64,000 nt of DNA from JABFSM01 sp963762545 (GTDB lineage Bacteria > Gemmatimonadota > Gemmatimonadetes > Gemmatimonadales > GWC2-71-9): assembly GCA_963762545.1 (NCBI GenBank), contig CAVXLC010000001.1, positions 310,001 through 374,000 of the forward strand, read 5' to 3'. This document shows positions 15,602-23,341 of the stretch, piece after piece; positions within the stretch are counted from its first letter, which is position 1, and every line of letters begins with the position of its first letter. A model generated the notes under the pieces. That model saw only the letters and a list, made by a program, of their open reading frames with translations. It was not told where the DNA came from and searched no databases. A program made the translations under genes and the position numbers.

Positions 15602-16734
15602 TACAGATACTCCAGCGGCCAGCCCAGGAGCCGTGCAATCAGCGCGAGCCGGAAGGTCACATCCACCAGCCTCGTGTCGGGACCCTTCGACTCCTGATGC
15701 AGCGGATAGGTGTGATAGGTGATCTTGTGGATCGCGCGGGGCGCGGTCTTCAGCGCCTTGGGCCGCCACACACCCTGCTCATCGACCTCGGACATCAGCC
15801 GAGCCAGCACCTTGGTAGCCACCGGGTTGGTATGCAGGGCGCTGATCCGGGCCAGCAGCTCGATGAAGTGCAGCGCGAGCGGAATGTCTTTGGCGTTGCC
15901 CTTGGCATCCGCGATGATGGGATCGCCGAGCAGCAGCAGCTCCGGCTTGTGGACCCGCTTCCCGATCTGCCACACATACGCCTTCTTCGACATGGCGAGC
16001 CCGAGGTACTGCCCCAGCCGTTCGGTGAACCCGGCACGCTCGCGCTGGAGGTTGGGCATGGCCGCGATCATGGCCACCGAATACCAGGTGGGCGGATGCG
16101 CCTCGGGGTTCAGGATGGTCTTGGCCCCCGACCGGATATACGGCTTCTCGGCGAGCGCGCTCCGCAGGAAGGCCGACACCGAAGACGCGATCTTGTGGGC
16201 CGCGCCGCGAAGCCGGGGATCCTCGATGTAGCCCGCTTCGGCCAGCGCGGCGGCGGCCGCCTCCCGCATGTGCTCCCGGGCCCATTCGGCCGAGGCCGCC
16301 GAGTCCTTGGAAAGCTTGGCGAATTCAAACTGGAGGAACGGATCCTCGTCCCGGGACAGCATCCGGAAAAGAACCCGGTCCGCCAGCTTGTACGGGCGGG
16401 CCGAGCGGGGTACGCCGAGTTGCAGCAGCCTCCGGTATTGGGGGATCGTCCCCACGTCCTTGATGCCGTCTTTGGCGGACGCGGCAAGTCCCAGGAGGTT
16501 GGCGCCCCAGACTCCGTTGTCCTTCTGTTTCTTGACGACCGTCTGGACCAGCTTGGAGCCGGCCACCGCCTCTTCATCTGCGGCAAACGTCTCGGGCGGG
16601 ACGGTACCAGGGTAGGAAAGCTCTCGACGGGTCCTGAGGCGGATCGATTCGCTGCCGTGTTCAAGCAGCCAGGTCACCGGAACGCGGTGAAAGGAGGGCA
16701 GGTCCAGATGGACTCCCGGGTTGACGGGGGACAC
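15601..16734 (-). CDS. Conserved all-helical hypothetical protein
   Basis: A 377-residue soluble protein, rich in Ala, Leu, Arg and Lys, and almost entirely helical by eye. The opening VTWLLEHGSESIRLRTRREL resembles the start of alpha/alpha-toroid proteins of the squalene-cyclase or terpenoid-cyclase-like superfamily (WLLE-x-GD-x-x-R-x-R-x-x-R-x-L), as does the internal GVWGANLLGLAASAKDGIKDVGT. No DxDD or catalytic motif is visible, so enzymatic activity cannot be claimed. There is no signal peptide or membrane segment. It is the first gene of the TrmB/diguanylate cyclase operon, ending one nucleotide into the TrmB start. Function unknown. Confidence 0.75.
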   Translation of the reverse strand: MSPVNPGVHLDLPSFHRVPVTWLLEHGSESIRLRTRRELSYPGTVPPETFAADEEAVAGSKLVQTVVKKQKDNGVWGANLLGLAASAKDGIKDVGTIPQYRRLLQLGVPRSARPYKLADRVLFRMLSRDEDPFLQFEFAKLSKDSAASAEWAREHMREAAAAALAEAGYIEDPRLRGAAHKIASSVSAFLRSALAEKPYIRSGAKTILNPEAHPPTWYSVAMIAAMPNLQRERAGFTERLGQYLGLAMSKKAYVWQIGKRVHKPELLLLGDPIIADAKGNAKDIPLALHFIELLARISALHTNPVATKVLARLMSEVDEQGVWRPKALKTAPRAIHKITYHTYPLHQESKGPDTRLVDVTFRLALIARLLGWPLEYL

Positions 16735-16757
16735 GTGCCGCAGAGCGCCGCAAAAAT

Positions 16758-16776
16758 AGTAGCGTCTGCTGCTACT
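16758..16776. promoter_or_regulatory. Inverted repeat, candidate operator of the TrmB operon
   Basis: Perfect arms AGTAGC and GCTACT with a 7-nt spacer, centred about 33 nt upstream of the first operon gene. On the minus strand the inner edge contains TACTAT, a plausible -10 hexamer, so a bound repressor would cover the promoter. No good -35 is visible. Confidence 0.45.
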
Positions 16777-16811
16777 TGGTAGGGCACGGGCCGGCGGGTG
16801 CCTCTAACCTC

Positions 16812-17708
16812 TTATCTCCGACCACATCCGGGATGATCGAGAAACGCCCGAATCACGGCCAGTACCGTATCCGGCGTCTCGGCGTGGGGCCGGTGGAAGG
16901 CGGTCGGGAAGGCGACGAACTGGACGCAGGGAATCAGGCGGGAGAGAGTGTCACCCACCGCAAAGGGCACCACCGGATCATTTCCACCCCACAACAGGAG
17001 GGTCGGCTGCGTGAGCTCCGAGAACCGGTCCTTGAGCGCCCGGAAATCAAAGTCCTCCAGCACCCGTGCCGCCGACTTGGCATACGCCGTATCACCCGTC
17101 TGATCGTAGTCGGCTGCCGAGTCGGGCTCGGCCAACCAGCCGGGGTCATGGATCGGGGTGATGAACGAGCGGTATGCCAGGTATTGGCCCACGCGGCGGG
17201 CCTTGGCCGGATACATCGTGTCGGCAATGCCGCCGAGCCCGATACGATATCCGGCGGGGGCAATCAGGACGACCACCTTGATCCGATCCGGCCGGGCCAG
17301 CGCGAGAGCCGCCGCGAGCTCCCCACCCATCGAATGGCCGACCACCGTCACCGGCCCGGTGGTCCAGCGGTCGATGAAGCTGGAGAGCCGCGCGGTAAAT
17401 GTGGCCAAGGAGTACGAGGTGTCGGGCTTGGCGCTCCCGCCGAAACCGGGCAGGTCGATCGCAATCACCCGGGAATGCGCGGCGAGGCGGTCGAATACCG
17501 CGCGCCAGGTCGTGAGGGACTCACCGTACCCATGCAGAAGTAGCAGCGTCGGCTCTCCTTTGCCGGCCCGCACCGTCCGGACCATCACGCCGCCGGCATC
17601 GAGCCATTCCGCGATGTGGGGCGGGCGGGGTCGCGGGTGGTCGAGCACGATCCAGAGTCCCGCGAGCAGGGGCACCAGAATCCACCATTGCGACGGACGG
17701 AGCCTCAT
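16812..17708 (-). CDS. Membrane-anchored alpha/beta hydrolase
   Basis: A 298-residue alpha/beta-hydrolase fold protein. The N-terminal hydrophobic segment WWILVPLLAGLWIVLDHP is a signal anchor or uncleaved signal. The oxyanion region is LLLLHGYGES. The nucleophile elbow is VVGHSMGGE, with Ser near residue 125. The acid is in LLLWGGNDPVVPF and the His in AFPTAFHRPHAETPD, so the triad looks complete. Related to esterases, haloperoxidase-like and C-C bond hydrolases; substrate unknown. Its ATG overlaps the TGA of the beta-propeller gene by 4 nt (ATGA). It is last in the four-gene operon and probably acts in the periplasm on a product linked to the other members. Confidence 0.9.
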   Translation of the reverse strand: MRLRPSQWWILVPLLAGLWIVLDHPRPRPPHIAEWLDAGGVMVRTVRAGKGEPTLLLLHGYGESLTTWRAVFDRLAAHSRVIAIDLPGFGGSAKPDTSYSLATFTARLSSFIDRWTTGPVTVVGHSMGGELAAALALARPDRIKVVVLIAPAGYRIGLGGIADTMYPAKARRVGQYLAYRSFITPIHDPGWLAEPDSAADYDQTGDTAYAKSAARVLEDFDFRALKDRFSELTQPTLLLWGGNDPVVPFAVGDTLSRLIPCVQFVAFPTAFHRPHAETPDTVLAVIRAFLDHPGCGRR

Positions 17709-18595
17709 GTGCCGGGACAGCGAAGCAGGGTGATGGTACCGGCGGGGAACGCCGCGCGCTCACTGGTGAGCACCAGCGTATGCTGATCCCAGAAATCGAT
17801 CCCTTCTCCCTGTGGCTCCTGTCCCGCGATGTCACAGCGGGGACGGTCGGGATCGGCCCGCAGGTGACCGTCCGGGTCGCGGAGGAAGAAGTACACATCG
17901 CGGTAGGTTCGTACCGCGACCCGCCGCCAGTCGGGAGAGATCGTCGCGTCGGTCACCAGTCGTCCGGTCAACATGCTCACCGGAATGGGAAGCTGGTCCA
18001 CCTCGATGGCCGTGACCACCCGGCCGGAGCCCCAGGACCTGACTGGGACGCGGAACGATACGACGCTGCCGCTCCGGCCCTTGGTGATCAGGACGATTGC
18101 GCCGTCGGGCTCCACATAGAGCGCCTCGACATCGTGCGGCTGGTCGGGATAGCGCACCGTCAGCCTTTCCGCGGGGGGGCCGGTGGCCCGAGCTGTTGCC
18201 GCGCCCGGGTCCGGCTCCGGCACCCGGTAGAGAGTCACCGAGGCGCGGCGTTCGTCATTGTCGCCGGTGTCTCCGATCACCAGGCATTCCAGCTTGCCGC
18301 AGGGGCCGCGGCCCAGCGATTCCCAGTCGACATTCTGCGCCCCGCGGACCGGGAAGACGCCGAGCGCCGCGCCGGTCGTATCGGTGAGGAAGAGAACCGG
18401 ATCTCCGCCCGAGTCGTTCATGGTCCAGAGCAATCCGGGATGCCGCCGGCTGGCCACGACGCCGGAGCTCTCGTCGAGCCGGCGGTCCTGAAACTTCCCG
18501 GTGCGCCGCACGACTTCGTGCCCCGGACTCTGACCGGCCGCGCCGACTGCGACGGCCGGAATCAGCACGGCCAGCCAGGTCCCGACCCGTCTCAC
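17705..18595 (-). CDS. Secreted beta-propeller-like protein
   Basis: A 296-residue secreted protein. Translation should start at GTG 18595, which overlaps the quinoprotein TGA (GTGA) and gives a signal peptide (RRVGTWLAVLIPAVAVGAAGQ). The same frame is open far upstream inside the quinoprotein gene, but that part is a shadow. Motifs include LDESSGVVASRRHPGLLWTMNDSGG, CLVIGDTGDNDERR, RVPEPDP and DVEALYVEPDGAI, an arrangement known from uncharacterised secreted beta-propellers. Two Cys pairs (GPCGKLEC and a C-terminal RPRCD/LLRCPG) suggest disulfides. There is no catalytic motif. Function unknown; it probably binds or presents a ligand for the neighbouring quinoprotein and hydrolase. Confidence 0.8.
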   Translation of the reverse strand: MRRVGTWLAVLIPAVAVGAAGQSPGHEVVRRTGKFQDRRLDESSGVVASRRHPGLLWTMNDSGGDPVLFLTDTTGAALGVFPVRGAQNVDWESLGRGPCGKLECLVIGDTGDNDERRASVTLYRVPEPDPGAATARATGPPAERLTVRYPDQPHDVEALYVEPDGAIVLITKGRSGSVVSFRVPVRSWGSGRVVTAIEVDQLPIPVSMLTGRLVTDATISPDWRRVAVRTYRDVYFFLRDPDGHLRADPDRPRCDIAGQEPQGEGIDFWDQHTLVLTSERAAFPAGTITLLRCPGT

Positions 18596-20430
18596 AGCCC
18601 GAAGACCAGCAGCACCCCCCCGGGATTGCTCACGGATGCGAGGTCGGGCAAGGCGCCGTTGGCCCCGAGTCCCCACCAGCCGCCGACGCCGGACACGACC
18701 GCGATGTACTCCTTGCCGTCGGGGCCGGAAAACGCGATCGGGTTGCCGATGATTCCCGAGGGTGTCTTGAAACGCCACAGCTCCCGGCCGGTGCGCTGGT
18801 CGAGCGCCTTGAGCCATCCGTCGAGCGTGCCGTAGAAGACCAATCCCCCCGCGGTGGTGAGCGCACCGCCGGCTACCGGCAGCGGTTCCTTCGTCTCCCA
18901 GGCGATGGATGCAGCCGCCGCGTCCCACGCGACGAATCGACCGCGGTTGCCGCCCGGCCCCGGCGACATCGTGATCGTCGCTCCGCCATAAGGCTCCCCG
19001 GCGGCATACGCGGCCGGACTGATCCGGAGCGCCATGCAGAGGTTGTTGAGCGGCAGGTAGAAGAGGTTGGTGAGCGGGGAGAATGCCGCCGGCTCGAGGA
19101 ACTTGGTGCCGATGCTTCCGGGACAGATACCCGCTGTCGCCGGTCCTGGAGGCACGCGACTCCCTGCCGCCGGGGGAGCCGAAGGCGATGGCGCGGTGTA
19201 CCGGGGGTCGCGCTGCGGAAGTCCGGTGCCGAGGTCGATCACCCGAGCCCAATTGACCGGGCCGAATCGTTCGACGACCAGCACCCGGCCGGTGGCGCGG
19301 TCCAGCGTATAGGCAAAGCCGTTCCGGTCGAAGTGGACCAGCGCCTTGACTGGCGCACCGTGAATCGTCAGCTCCACCAGGATGTTCTCGTTGGAGCCGC
19401 CGTAGCCCCATTCGTCGTGCGGCGTCATCTGAAAGGCCCAGCGCACCTTGCCGGTGGCGGGGTCCCGCGCCAGGATGGACGAGGTCCACTTGTCGTCTCC
19501 CGGCCTTGCGGCCGGATTTCCCGGAGCAGGCTGGTCGGTGCCGTAGTAGATCAGGTTGAGGCCGGGATCGTAGGAGATCCACCCCGACGTGGTCCCGCCC
19601 CCGTGGCGCCAGCCGTCACCACCCCAGGTCGAGACGCCGAGGTCCCGGCCCTGATGGGAGAGATAGTTGGCGTTCGCGGCTCCTTCGAGGAGCACCTCGG
19701 AATCGGGGCCGGTACTGTACCCCCGCCACACCAGCCGGCCGGTCAGCGCGTCGTACGCCGTCAGGTAGCCACGCACACCGTACTCGGCTCCCGAGACGCC
19801 GGCGATGACCAGGTCCTGCACCACCAGCGGGGCGGCGGCGAGGGTAGCGCCGAGCTTCGGGTCGGCATTGCGAACCCGCCAGATTTCCCGGCCGGTGGCG
19901 GCATCGAGCGCCGCGAGCTCGCCGCTCAGGAGGGGCACATACAGCTTTCCGCTGGGGTGCCAGGCCAGGCCGCGGCTCCCCACGTCGCAGCAGCCGGTCG
20001 GCATTGGCGGAATGCGGGAATCGGTGGGTGGGGACTTGGGGGCGGGGCCAGGCAGGGGCGCGCTGTAGCGCCACTTGACCGGGGCGCCCGGCTGGGAGAG
20101 ATCGAGCGCGAAAACGGTATTGGGATACGGCGTGTGGACGAACATCAGCGAGCCCACCACCAGCGGATTGCCCTCATGGCCGCGAAGCGCACCGGTCGAG
20201 AAGCTCCAGACCGGCCGGAGCTGAGCCACGTTGCCGGTGGAGATCTGGTCGAGCGGGCTGTATCGGGTCAGCGCGTTGTCGCGTCCGGTCGATTGCCAGT
20301 CTCCCGGCGGAGGTCCGTCCGCGGCCGGCGGCGCGGGCCGGCGTTGCGCGACGAGCGGAGCGGTCAGGAGGCAACAGGCCAGGGCCGCCCTACCGCACCC
20401 GTACCCCACCGATCGAGCCGCAGCGCTCAC
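18592..20430 (-). CDS. PQQ-type quinoprotein dehydrogenase fold, active site degenerate
   Basis: A 612-residue secreted eight-bladed quinoprotein. The signal peptide ends near APLVAQ. It has repeated tryptophan-docking blades (VWSFSTGALRGHEGNPLV, GREIWRVRNADPKLG, TGKVRWAFQMTPHDEW). The vicinal Cys pair that contacts PQQ is kept (PTGCCDVGSRGLAW), as is the Glu region (AEYGVRGYLTAYDALTG). The catalytic loop, which normally reads DEWDYDGVNE or DEWDYAGVNE, reads DEWGYGGSNEN, so the catalytic Asp and the downstream lanthanide Asp are both Gly. The usual metal-ligand Asn in GTGNPSPWN is Gln (GTDQPAPGN). The start is GTG at 20430, overlapping the DUF4015 stop (GTGA). The fold is certain; dehydrogenase activity is doubtful. 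Confidence 0.88.
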   Translation of the reverse strand: MSAAARSVGYGCGRAALACCLLTAPLVAQRRPAPPAADGPPPGDWQSTGRDNALTRYSPLDQISTGNVAQLRPVWSFSTGALRGHEGNPLVVGSLMFVHTPYPNTVFALDLSQPGAPVKWRYSAPLPGPAPKSPPTDSRIPPMPTGCCDVGSRGLAWHPSGKLYVPLLSGELAALDAATGREIWRVRNADPKLGATLAAAPLVVQDLVIAGVSGAEYGVRGYLTAYDALTGRLVWRGYSTGPDSEVLLEGAANANYLSHQGRDLGVSTWGGDGWRHGGGTTSGWISYDPGLNLIYYGTDQPAPGNPAARPGDDKWTSSILARDPATGKVRWAFQMTPHDEWGYGGSNENILVELTIHGAPVKALVHFDRNGFAYTLDRATGRVLVVERFGPVNWARVIDLGTGLPQRDPRYTAPSPSAPPAAGSRVPPGPATAGICPGSIGTKFLEPAAFSPLTNLFYLPLNNLCMALRISPAAYAAGEPYGGATITMSPGPGGNRGRFVAWDAAAASIAWETKEPLPVAGGALTTAGGLVFYGTLDGWLKALDQRTGRELWRFKTPSGIIGNPIAFSGPDGKEYIAVVSGVGGWWGLGANGALPDLASVSNPGGVLLVFGL

Positions 20431-21500
20431 GGCTGGTGTGTTCCTCCGACCGCACCGGGGGTGCGCAAGGTGTCCGCTTTGAAGTACCCGCGCTCATAGA
20501 CCGAGCGCGGATTCCAGAGCACCCATGACTGGATGCCCAATTCGCTGAGCGCCCGGACCTGTTCGCGCACCTGGAACGGGGTATACCGTGGCGGTCCGAG
20601 CGTGAAGGCCTGCAGGTAGGGCCGGATCTCCGCGGTTCGCTTGGGCGCCAGCGCCTTGTTGCGGCGCAGGCCGTCCTCGATGGCACGCTTGACCATCATG
20701 TATGGCGACCCGTTGGGCCGGGCGACCCCGTAGACGCCGCGCCGGTAATGGCTCGGGTAGACCATCGGCAGCACGACGTCGGCGGCGGCCACCAGGTCTT
20801 CCCAGTACTGGCCGATGCCCATGTCGTCTTCGGCGGTCGTGGTGAGCCCGAAGACGTCGATGGTGAATGGCACCTTCAGTGCGCGGGTGCGCGCCGCCAG
20901 GAGCTGCAGATTCCGGTGGATTCCCTCTCGGGACGATTCGATGCCCTTTCGAGCCGGGAAGACCGCCTGGGCCATTCGCCCCCTGGACTCGTCGGGGAAC
21001 CGGACGTAGTCGTACTGGATTTCTTCGAAGCCGAGGCGCACGGCCTCGGCGGCAAGGGAGGCCGCGTACACCCAGACCGAGTCATTGAACGCGTCCACCC
21101 ACCGGGTGCCCTTCCGGTCGGTCCACGCGCCGCCCGAGCCGTTCCGGATGGCCCAGGCTGCCTTGTTCGCCGCGAGCAGGGGATCCTTGGCCACGACGAT
21201 CCGAGCGATCGGCCGGATGCCCTTGGCACGCAGCAGTGCCACGCGCTCCCGGGCATCCCGGGCCCGGAGCTGGGTATTGGCGCCGATTTCCACCGCAACC
21301 GGTACCTCGGAACGGTAGGTCAGGTAGCCGGTGTCGTCCTTGACGTCGATGACGAGGGCGTTGACCTCGGTCGTCTCGGCCAGGTGCACCAGCTGGTAGA
21401 ATTTCTTGGTTCCGAAGGCCCATGCGTTGACGTAGATCGCCCGGACCGGAGTGGTATCCGGCATGGCAACCGCGGCGGCCAGGAGGAGCACGTTCAGCAT
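20427..21500 (-). CDS. Putative glycoside hydrolase, DUF4015 family
   Basis: A 357-residue protein with a short signal peptide (MLNVLLLAAAVAMPD). It matches the DUF4015/GHL TIM-barrel family: AIYVNAWAFGTKKFYQLV, NALVIDVKDDTGYLTY, RPIARIVVAKDPLLA, GFEEIQYDYVRFPDE, FTIDVFGLTTTAEDDMGIGQ, DVVLPMVYPSHY and a C-terminal IQSWVLWNPRSVY. The acidic residues in YDYVRFPDE and the Asp in VFGLT are the usual active-site candidates. It probably acts on envelope or extracellular glycans. It is the first gene of a four-gene leftward operon, with all junctions overlapping by 4 nt. A TAATAT -10-like hexamer ends 6 nt before the ATG, so the mRNA may be leaderless. Confidence 0.88.
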   Translation of the reverse strand: MLNVLLLAAAVAMPDTTPVRAIYVNAWAFGTKKFYQLVHLAETTEVNALVIDVKDDTGYLTYRSEVPVAVEIGANTQLRARDARERVALLRAKGIRPIARIVVAKDPLLAANKAAWAIRNGSGGAWTDRKGTRWVDAFNDSVWVYAASLAAEAVRLGFEEIQYDYVRFPDESRGRMAQAVFPARKGIESSREGIHRNLQLLAARTRALKVPFTIDVFGLTTTAEDDMGIGQYWEDLVAAADVVLPMVYPSHYRRGVYGVARPNGSPYMMVKRAIEDGLRRNKALAPKRTAEIRPYLQAFTLGPPRYTPFQVREQVRALSELGIQSWVLWNPRSVYERGYFKADTLRTPGAVGGTHQP

Positions 21501-21506
21501 ACTGTC

Positions 21507-21512
21507 ATATTA
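21507..21512 (-). promoter_or_regulatory. Candidate -10 box for the DUF4015 operon
   Basis: TAATAT on the minus strand ends 6 nt before the ATG at 21500. Transcription starting about 7 nt downstream would give a leaderless or near-leaderless mRNA. No clear -35 is present. Confidence 0.35.
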
Positions 21513-21588
21513 ATCGGGTCCCTTGCCATCGCCGGGCTCCCGAAGCAGGATTCTCCCGGCCCGTTCTCCTCCAGTCACCGGAGCATCG

Positions 21589-21819
21589 ATGCGCGTTACC
21601 ATCCAATACTGCGTCGTTTGAAACTACGAACAACGCGCCGCCGGTCTGGCGGCGGAGCTCGAGGCGGAATTCGAAGGCATCTCGGTCACGCTGATCCCCG
21701 CGTCAGGGGGAGTATTCGAGGTGATGGTGGACGGAACCCTGATCTTTTCCAAGCAAGAGCTGCGCCGGCACGCCGAACCGGGCGAGGTCGAGCGCCTGAT
21801 CCGGGCCCTCGGGGCGTAA
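21589..21819 (+). CDS. SelW/Rdx-family selenoprotein (in-frame TGA read as selenocysteine)
   Basis: A 76-residue thioredoxin-like protein of the SelT/SelW/SelH (Rdx) family. It is invisible to standard gene callers because codon 11 is TGA (21619-21621). Reading TGA as Sec gives MRVTIQYCVVU-NYEQRAAGLA, that is a CxxU redox motif at residues 8-11 in exactly the place of the family CxxC/CxxU. The rest fits well: LAAELEAEFEG, then PASGGVFEVMVDGTLIFSK, the family signature (GG-x-FE-V-x-VDG-x-L-I-x-SK), then a C-terminal helix to TAA at 21817-21819. GGAG lies 5 nt before the ATG. A SECIS-like hairpin begins 14 nt after the TGA. The gene ends 10 nt before pfkA and is probably cotranscribed. The role is likely thiol redox. 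No Sec machinery gene lies in this window. Confidence 0.88.
21636..21654 (+). promoter_or_regulatory. Bacterial SECIS-like hairpin of the SelW gene
   Basis: A perfect 7-bp stem CGCCGCC (21636-21642) / GGCGGCG (21648-21654) closes the pentaloop GGTCT. The loop begins 21 nt after the TGA, within the known bacterial range, and matches the apical GGUCU of the E. coli fdhF SECIS element, where the loop G and U contact SelB. Confidence 0.75.
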
Positions 21820-21829
21820 GCATGGCCGC

Positions 21830-22966
21830 ATGAAGATTGCCATTTCGACGGGCGGGGGCGACGCGCCCGGGCTCAACGCGGTCATCCGCGCGGTCGTGCT
21901 CTCGGCGCACCAGCGAGGCTGGGAAAGCTACGGCATCAGCCGGGGGTATGACGGCCTCTTCCCCATCGAGGAGCGCTACCGGAAGGACAATCGTCCGCTG
22001 GTGGCCTTGCTGGACGAGCCCGAGGCGGGCCTGATCCCGCTGGGGCCCCGCGAGGTGCGCGGCATTACCCACCTGGGCGGCACCATTCTCGGCACCACCA
22101 ACTACGGCAACCCGTTTCAGTGGCCCCGCCTCCTTCCTGACGGCTCTATCGTGGAGGAGGACCGTTCCGACGATCTCATCGCCGCGTTCCGGGCCCATGG
22201 ATTCGACGCCCTGGTGGCGATCGGCGGCGACGGCAGCCTGGGCATCGCCCACCGGCTCTTCGAGAAGGGCATCCCGGTCGTCGGCGTCCCGAAGACCATC
22301 GACAACGATGTATCCGGCACCGAGTCCACCTTCGGCTTCGACACCGCCGTGAGCACCGCGACCGACGCGCTCGACAAGATTCACACGACCGCCGAGAGCC
22401 ACGACCGGGTCTTCGTGGTGGAGCTGATGGGGCGGTATGCCGGGTGGATCGCGCTGCACAGCGGGTTATCAGGCAGCGCGGACGTGATCCTGATTCCTGA
22501 AATTCCTTTCGACATCGACAAGGTGTGCCAGAAGATCATGGAGCGGGAGCACCGCGGCCGGCGGTTCTCGATCGTCGTGGCGGCGGAGGGTGCGCGCGCC
22601 AGGGGCGGGCATGTCGTCCTGCGCCAGCGCGCCGGACGGGGGCGGGCCGAGCGATTGGGAGGCATCGGCGAGGAGGTGGCGAAGGCCATCGGCGAGCGGA
22701 CCGGGAAGGAGACCCGGTCCCTGGTCCTCGGCCACCTGCAGCGGGGCGGATCGCCCACGACGTTCGACCGGCTCCTGGCCCTGCGATTCGGCTCCGGCGC
22801 CGTGCGAGGCATCGCTGCCGCCGATTTTGGCACATGCGTCGTCTACACGCCGCCGACGGTGAGCCGGGTTCCCCTGGTTCAGGTCATTGGACGGCCCAAA
22901 CTGGTGCCGCTCGACAGCGGGATCATCATGACCGCGAGAAACCTGGGCATCAGCCTGGGAGACTAG
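21830..22966 (+). CDS. pfkA: 6-phosphofructokinase
   Basis: A 378-residue PFKA-family enzyme that phosphorylates fructose-6-phosphate. Motifs: GGGDAPGLNAVIRAV at the N-terminus, IGGDGSLGIA (Gly at the position that is Asp in PPi enzymes), PKTIDNDV (Lys at the position that is Gly in classical ATP enzymes), the catalytic TIDND, MGRYAGWIAL, and LGHLQRGGSPTTFDR. The Gly plus Lys combination occurs in group III enzymes such as actinobacterial ATP-PFKs, so ATP use is more likely than PPi but not certain. The ATG lies 10 nt after the selenoprotein stop. The length is normal. Confidence 0.95.
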   Translation: MKIAISTGGGDAPGLNAVIRAVVLSAHQRGWESYGISRGYDGLFPIEERYRKDNRPLVALLDEPEAGLIPLGPREVRGITHLGGTILGTTNYGNPFQWPRLLPDGSIVEEDRSDDLIAAFRAHGFDALVAIGGDGSLGIAHRLFEKGIPVVGVPKTIDNDVSGTESTFGFDTAVSTATDALDKIHTTAESHDRVFVVELMGRYAGWIALHSGLSGSADVILIPEIPFDIDKVCQKIMEREHRGRRFSIVVAAEGARARGGHVVLRQRAGRGRAERLGGIGEEVAKAIGERTGKETRSLVLGHLQRGGSPTTFDRLLALRFGSGAVRGIAAADFGTCVVYTPPTVSRVPLVQVIGRPKLVPLDSGIIMTARNLGISLGD

Positions 22967-22988
22967 ACGCCAGGACAGCGGAGGGATC

Positions 22989-23336
22989 ATGCCGAAACCG
23001 GAACGGGCACTCGAGGGATCCGAAATTGCCGCTCGGCTCACGGCGCTACCGGAGTGGCGGCTCGAGGCCGGCGCCCTCCGACGCCGCTACACGACCGACG
23101 GCTGGCGCGGGTCGATGCTGGTGGCGAACGCCATCGCGTTCATTTGCGAAGCAGCGGATCATCACGCCGATCTGACGGTGACCTGGCCCGCTGTCGAGGT
23201 GGCGCTCTCCACCCACAGCGCGGGCGGAATCACCGGGAAGGACGTTGAGGTGGCAAGTTTGATCGAGAAGCAGGTGACCTGGAAGCCGGGAACCGAATCG
23301 AGCCTCAAGGGCCCCGCCAAGCCCTTCGTGCGGTAG
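22989..23336 (+). CDS. phhB: Pterin-4a-carbinolamine dehydratase
   Basis: A 115-residue PCD/DCoH protein. The family signature is complete: EAADHHADLTVTWPAVEVALSTH and GGITGKDVEVA, with the His-His pair and the downstream His as catalytic residues. It recycles 4a-hydroxytetrahydrobiopterin formed by aromatic amino acid hydroxylases; many bacteria keep it without a visible hydroxylase. GGAGGG precedes the ATG. It follows pfkA by 22 nt and is convergent with the PTPS/QueD gene, 5 nt apart, so two pterin enzymes meet end to end. Confidence 0.93.
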   Translation: MPKPERALEGSEIAARLTALPEWRLEAGALRRRYTTDGWRGSMLVANAIAFICEAADHHADLTVTWPAVEVALSTHSAGGITGKDVEVASLIEKQVTWKPGTESSLKGPAKPFVR

Positions 23337-23341
23337 CAGGA

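Noticed and set aside
17705..19582. 625-codon minus-strand frame as one long protein
   Set aside because: Only the part from GTG 18595 has a signal peptide and coding character; the rest overlaps the quinoprotein gene in another frame.
20748..21833. Plus-strand open frame covering the DUF4015 gene antisense and the SelW region
   Set aside because: No protein features; over SelW it is in another frame than the one with family motifs and SECIS support.
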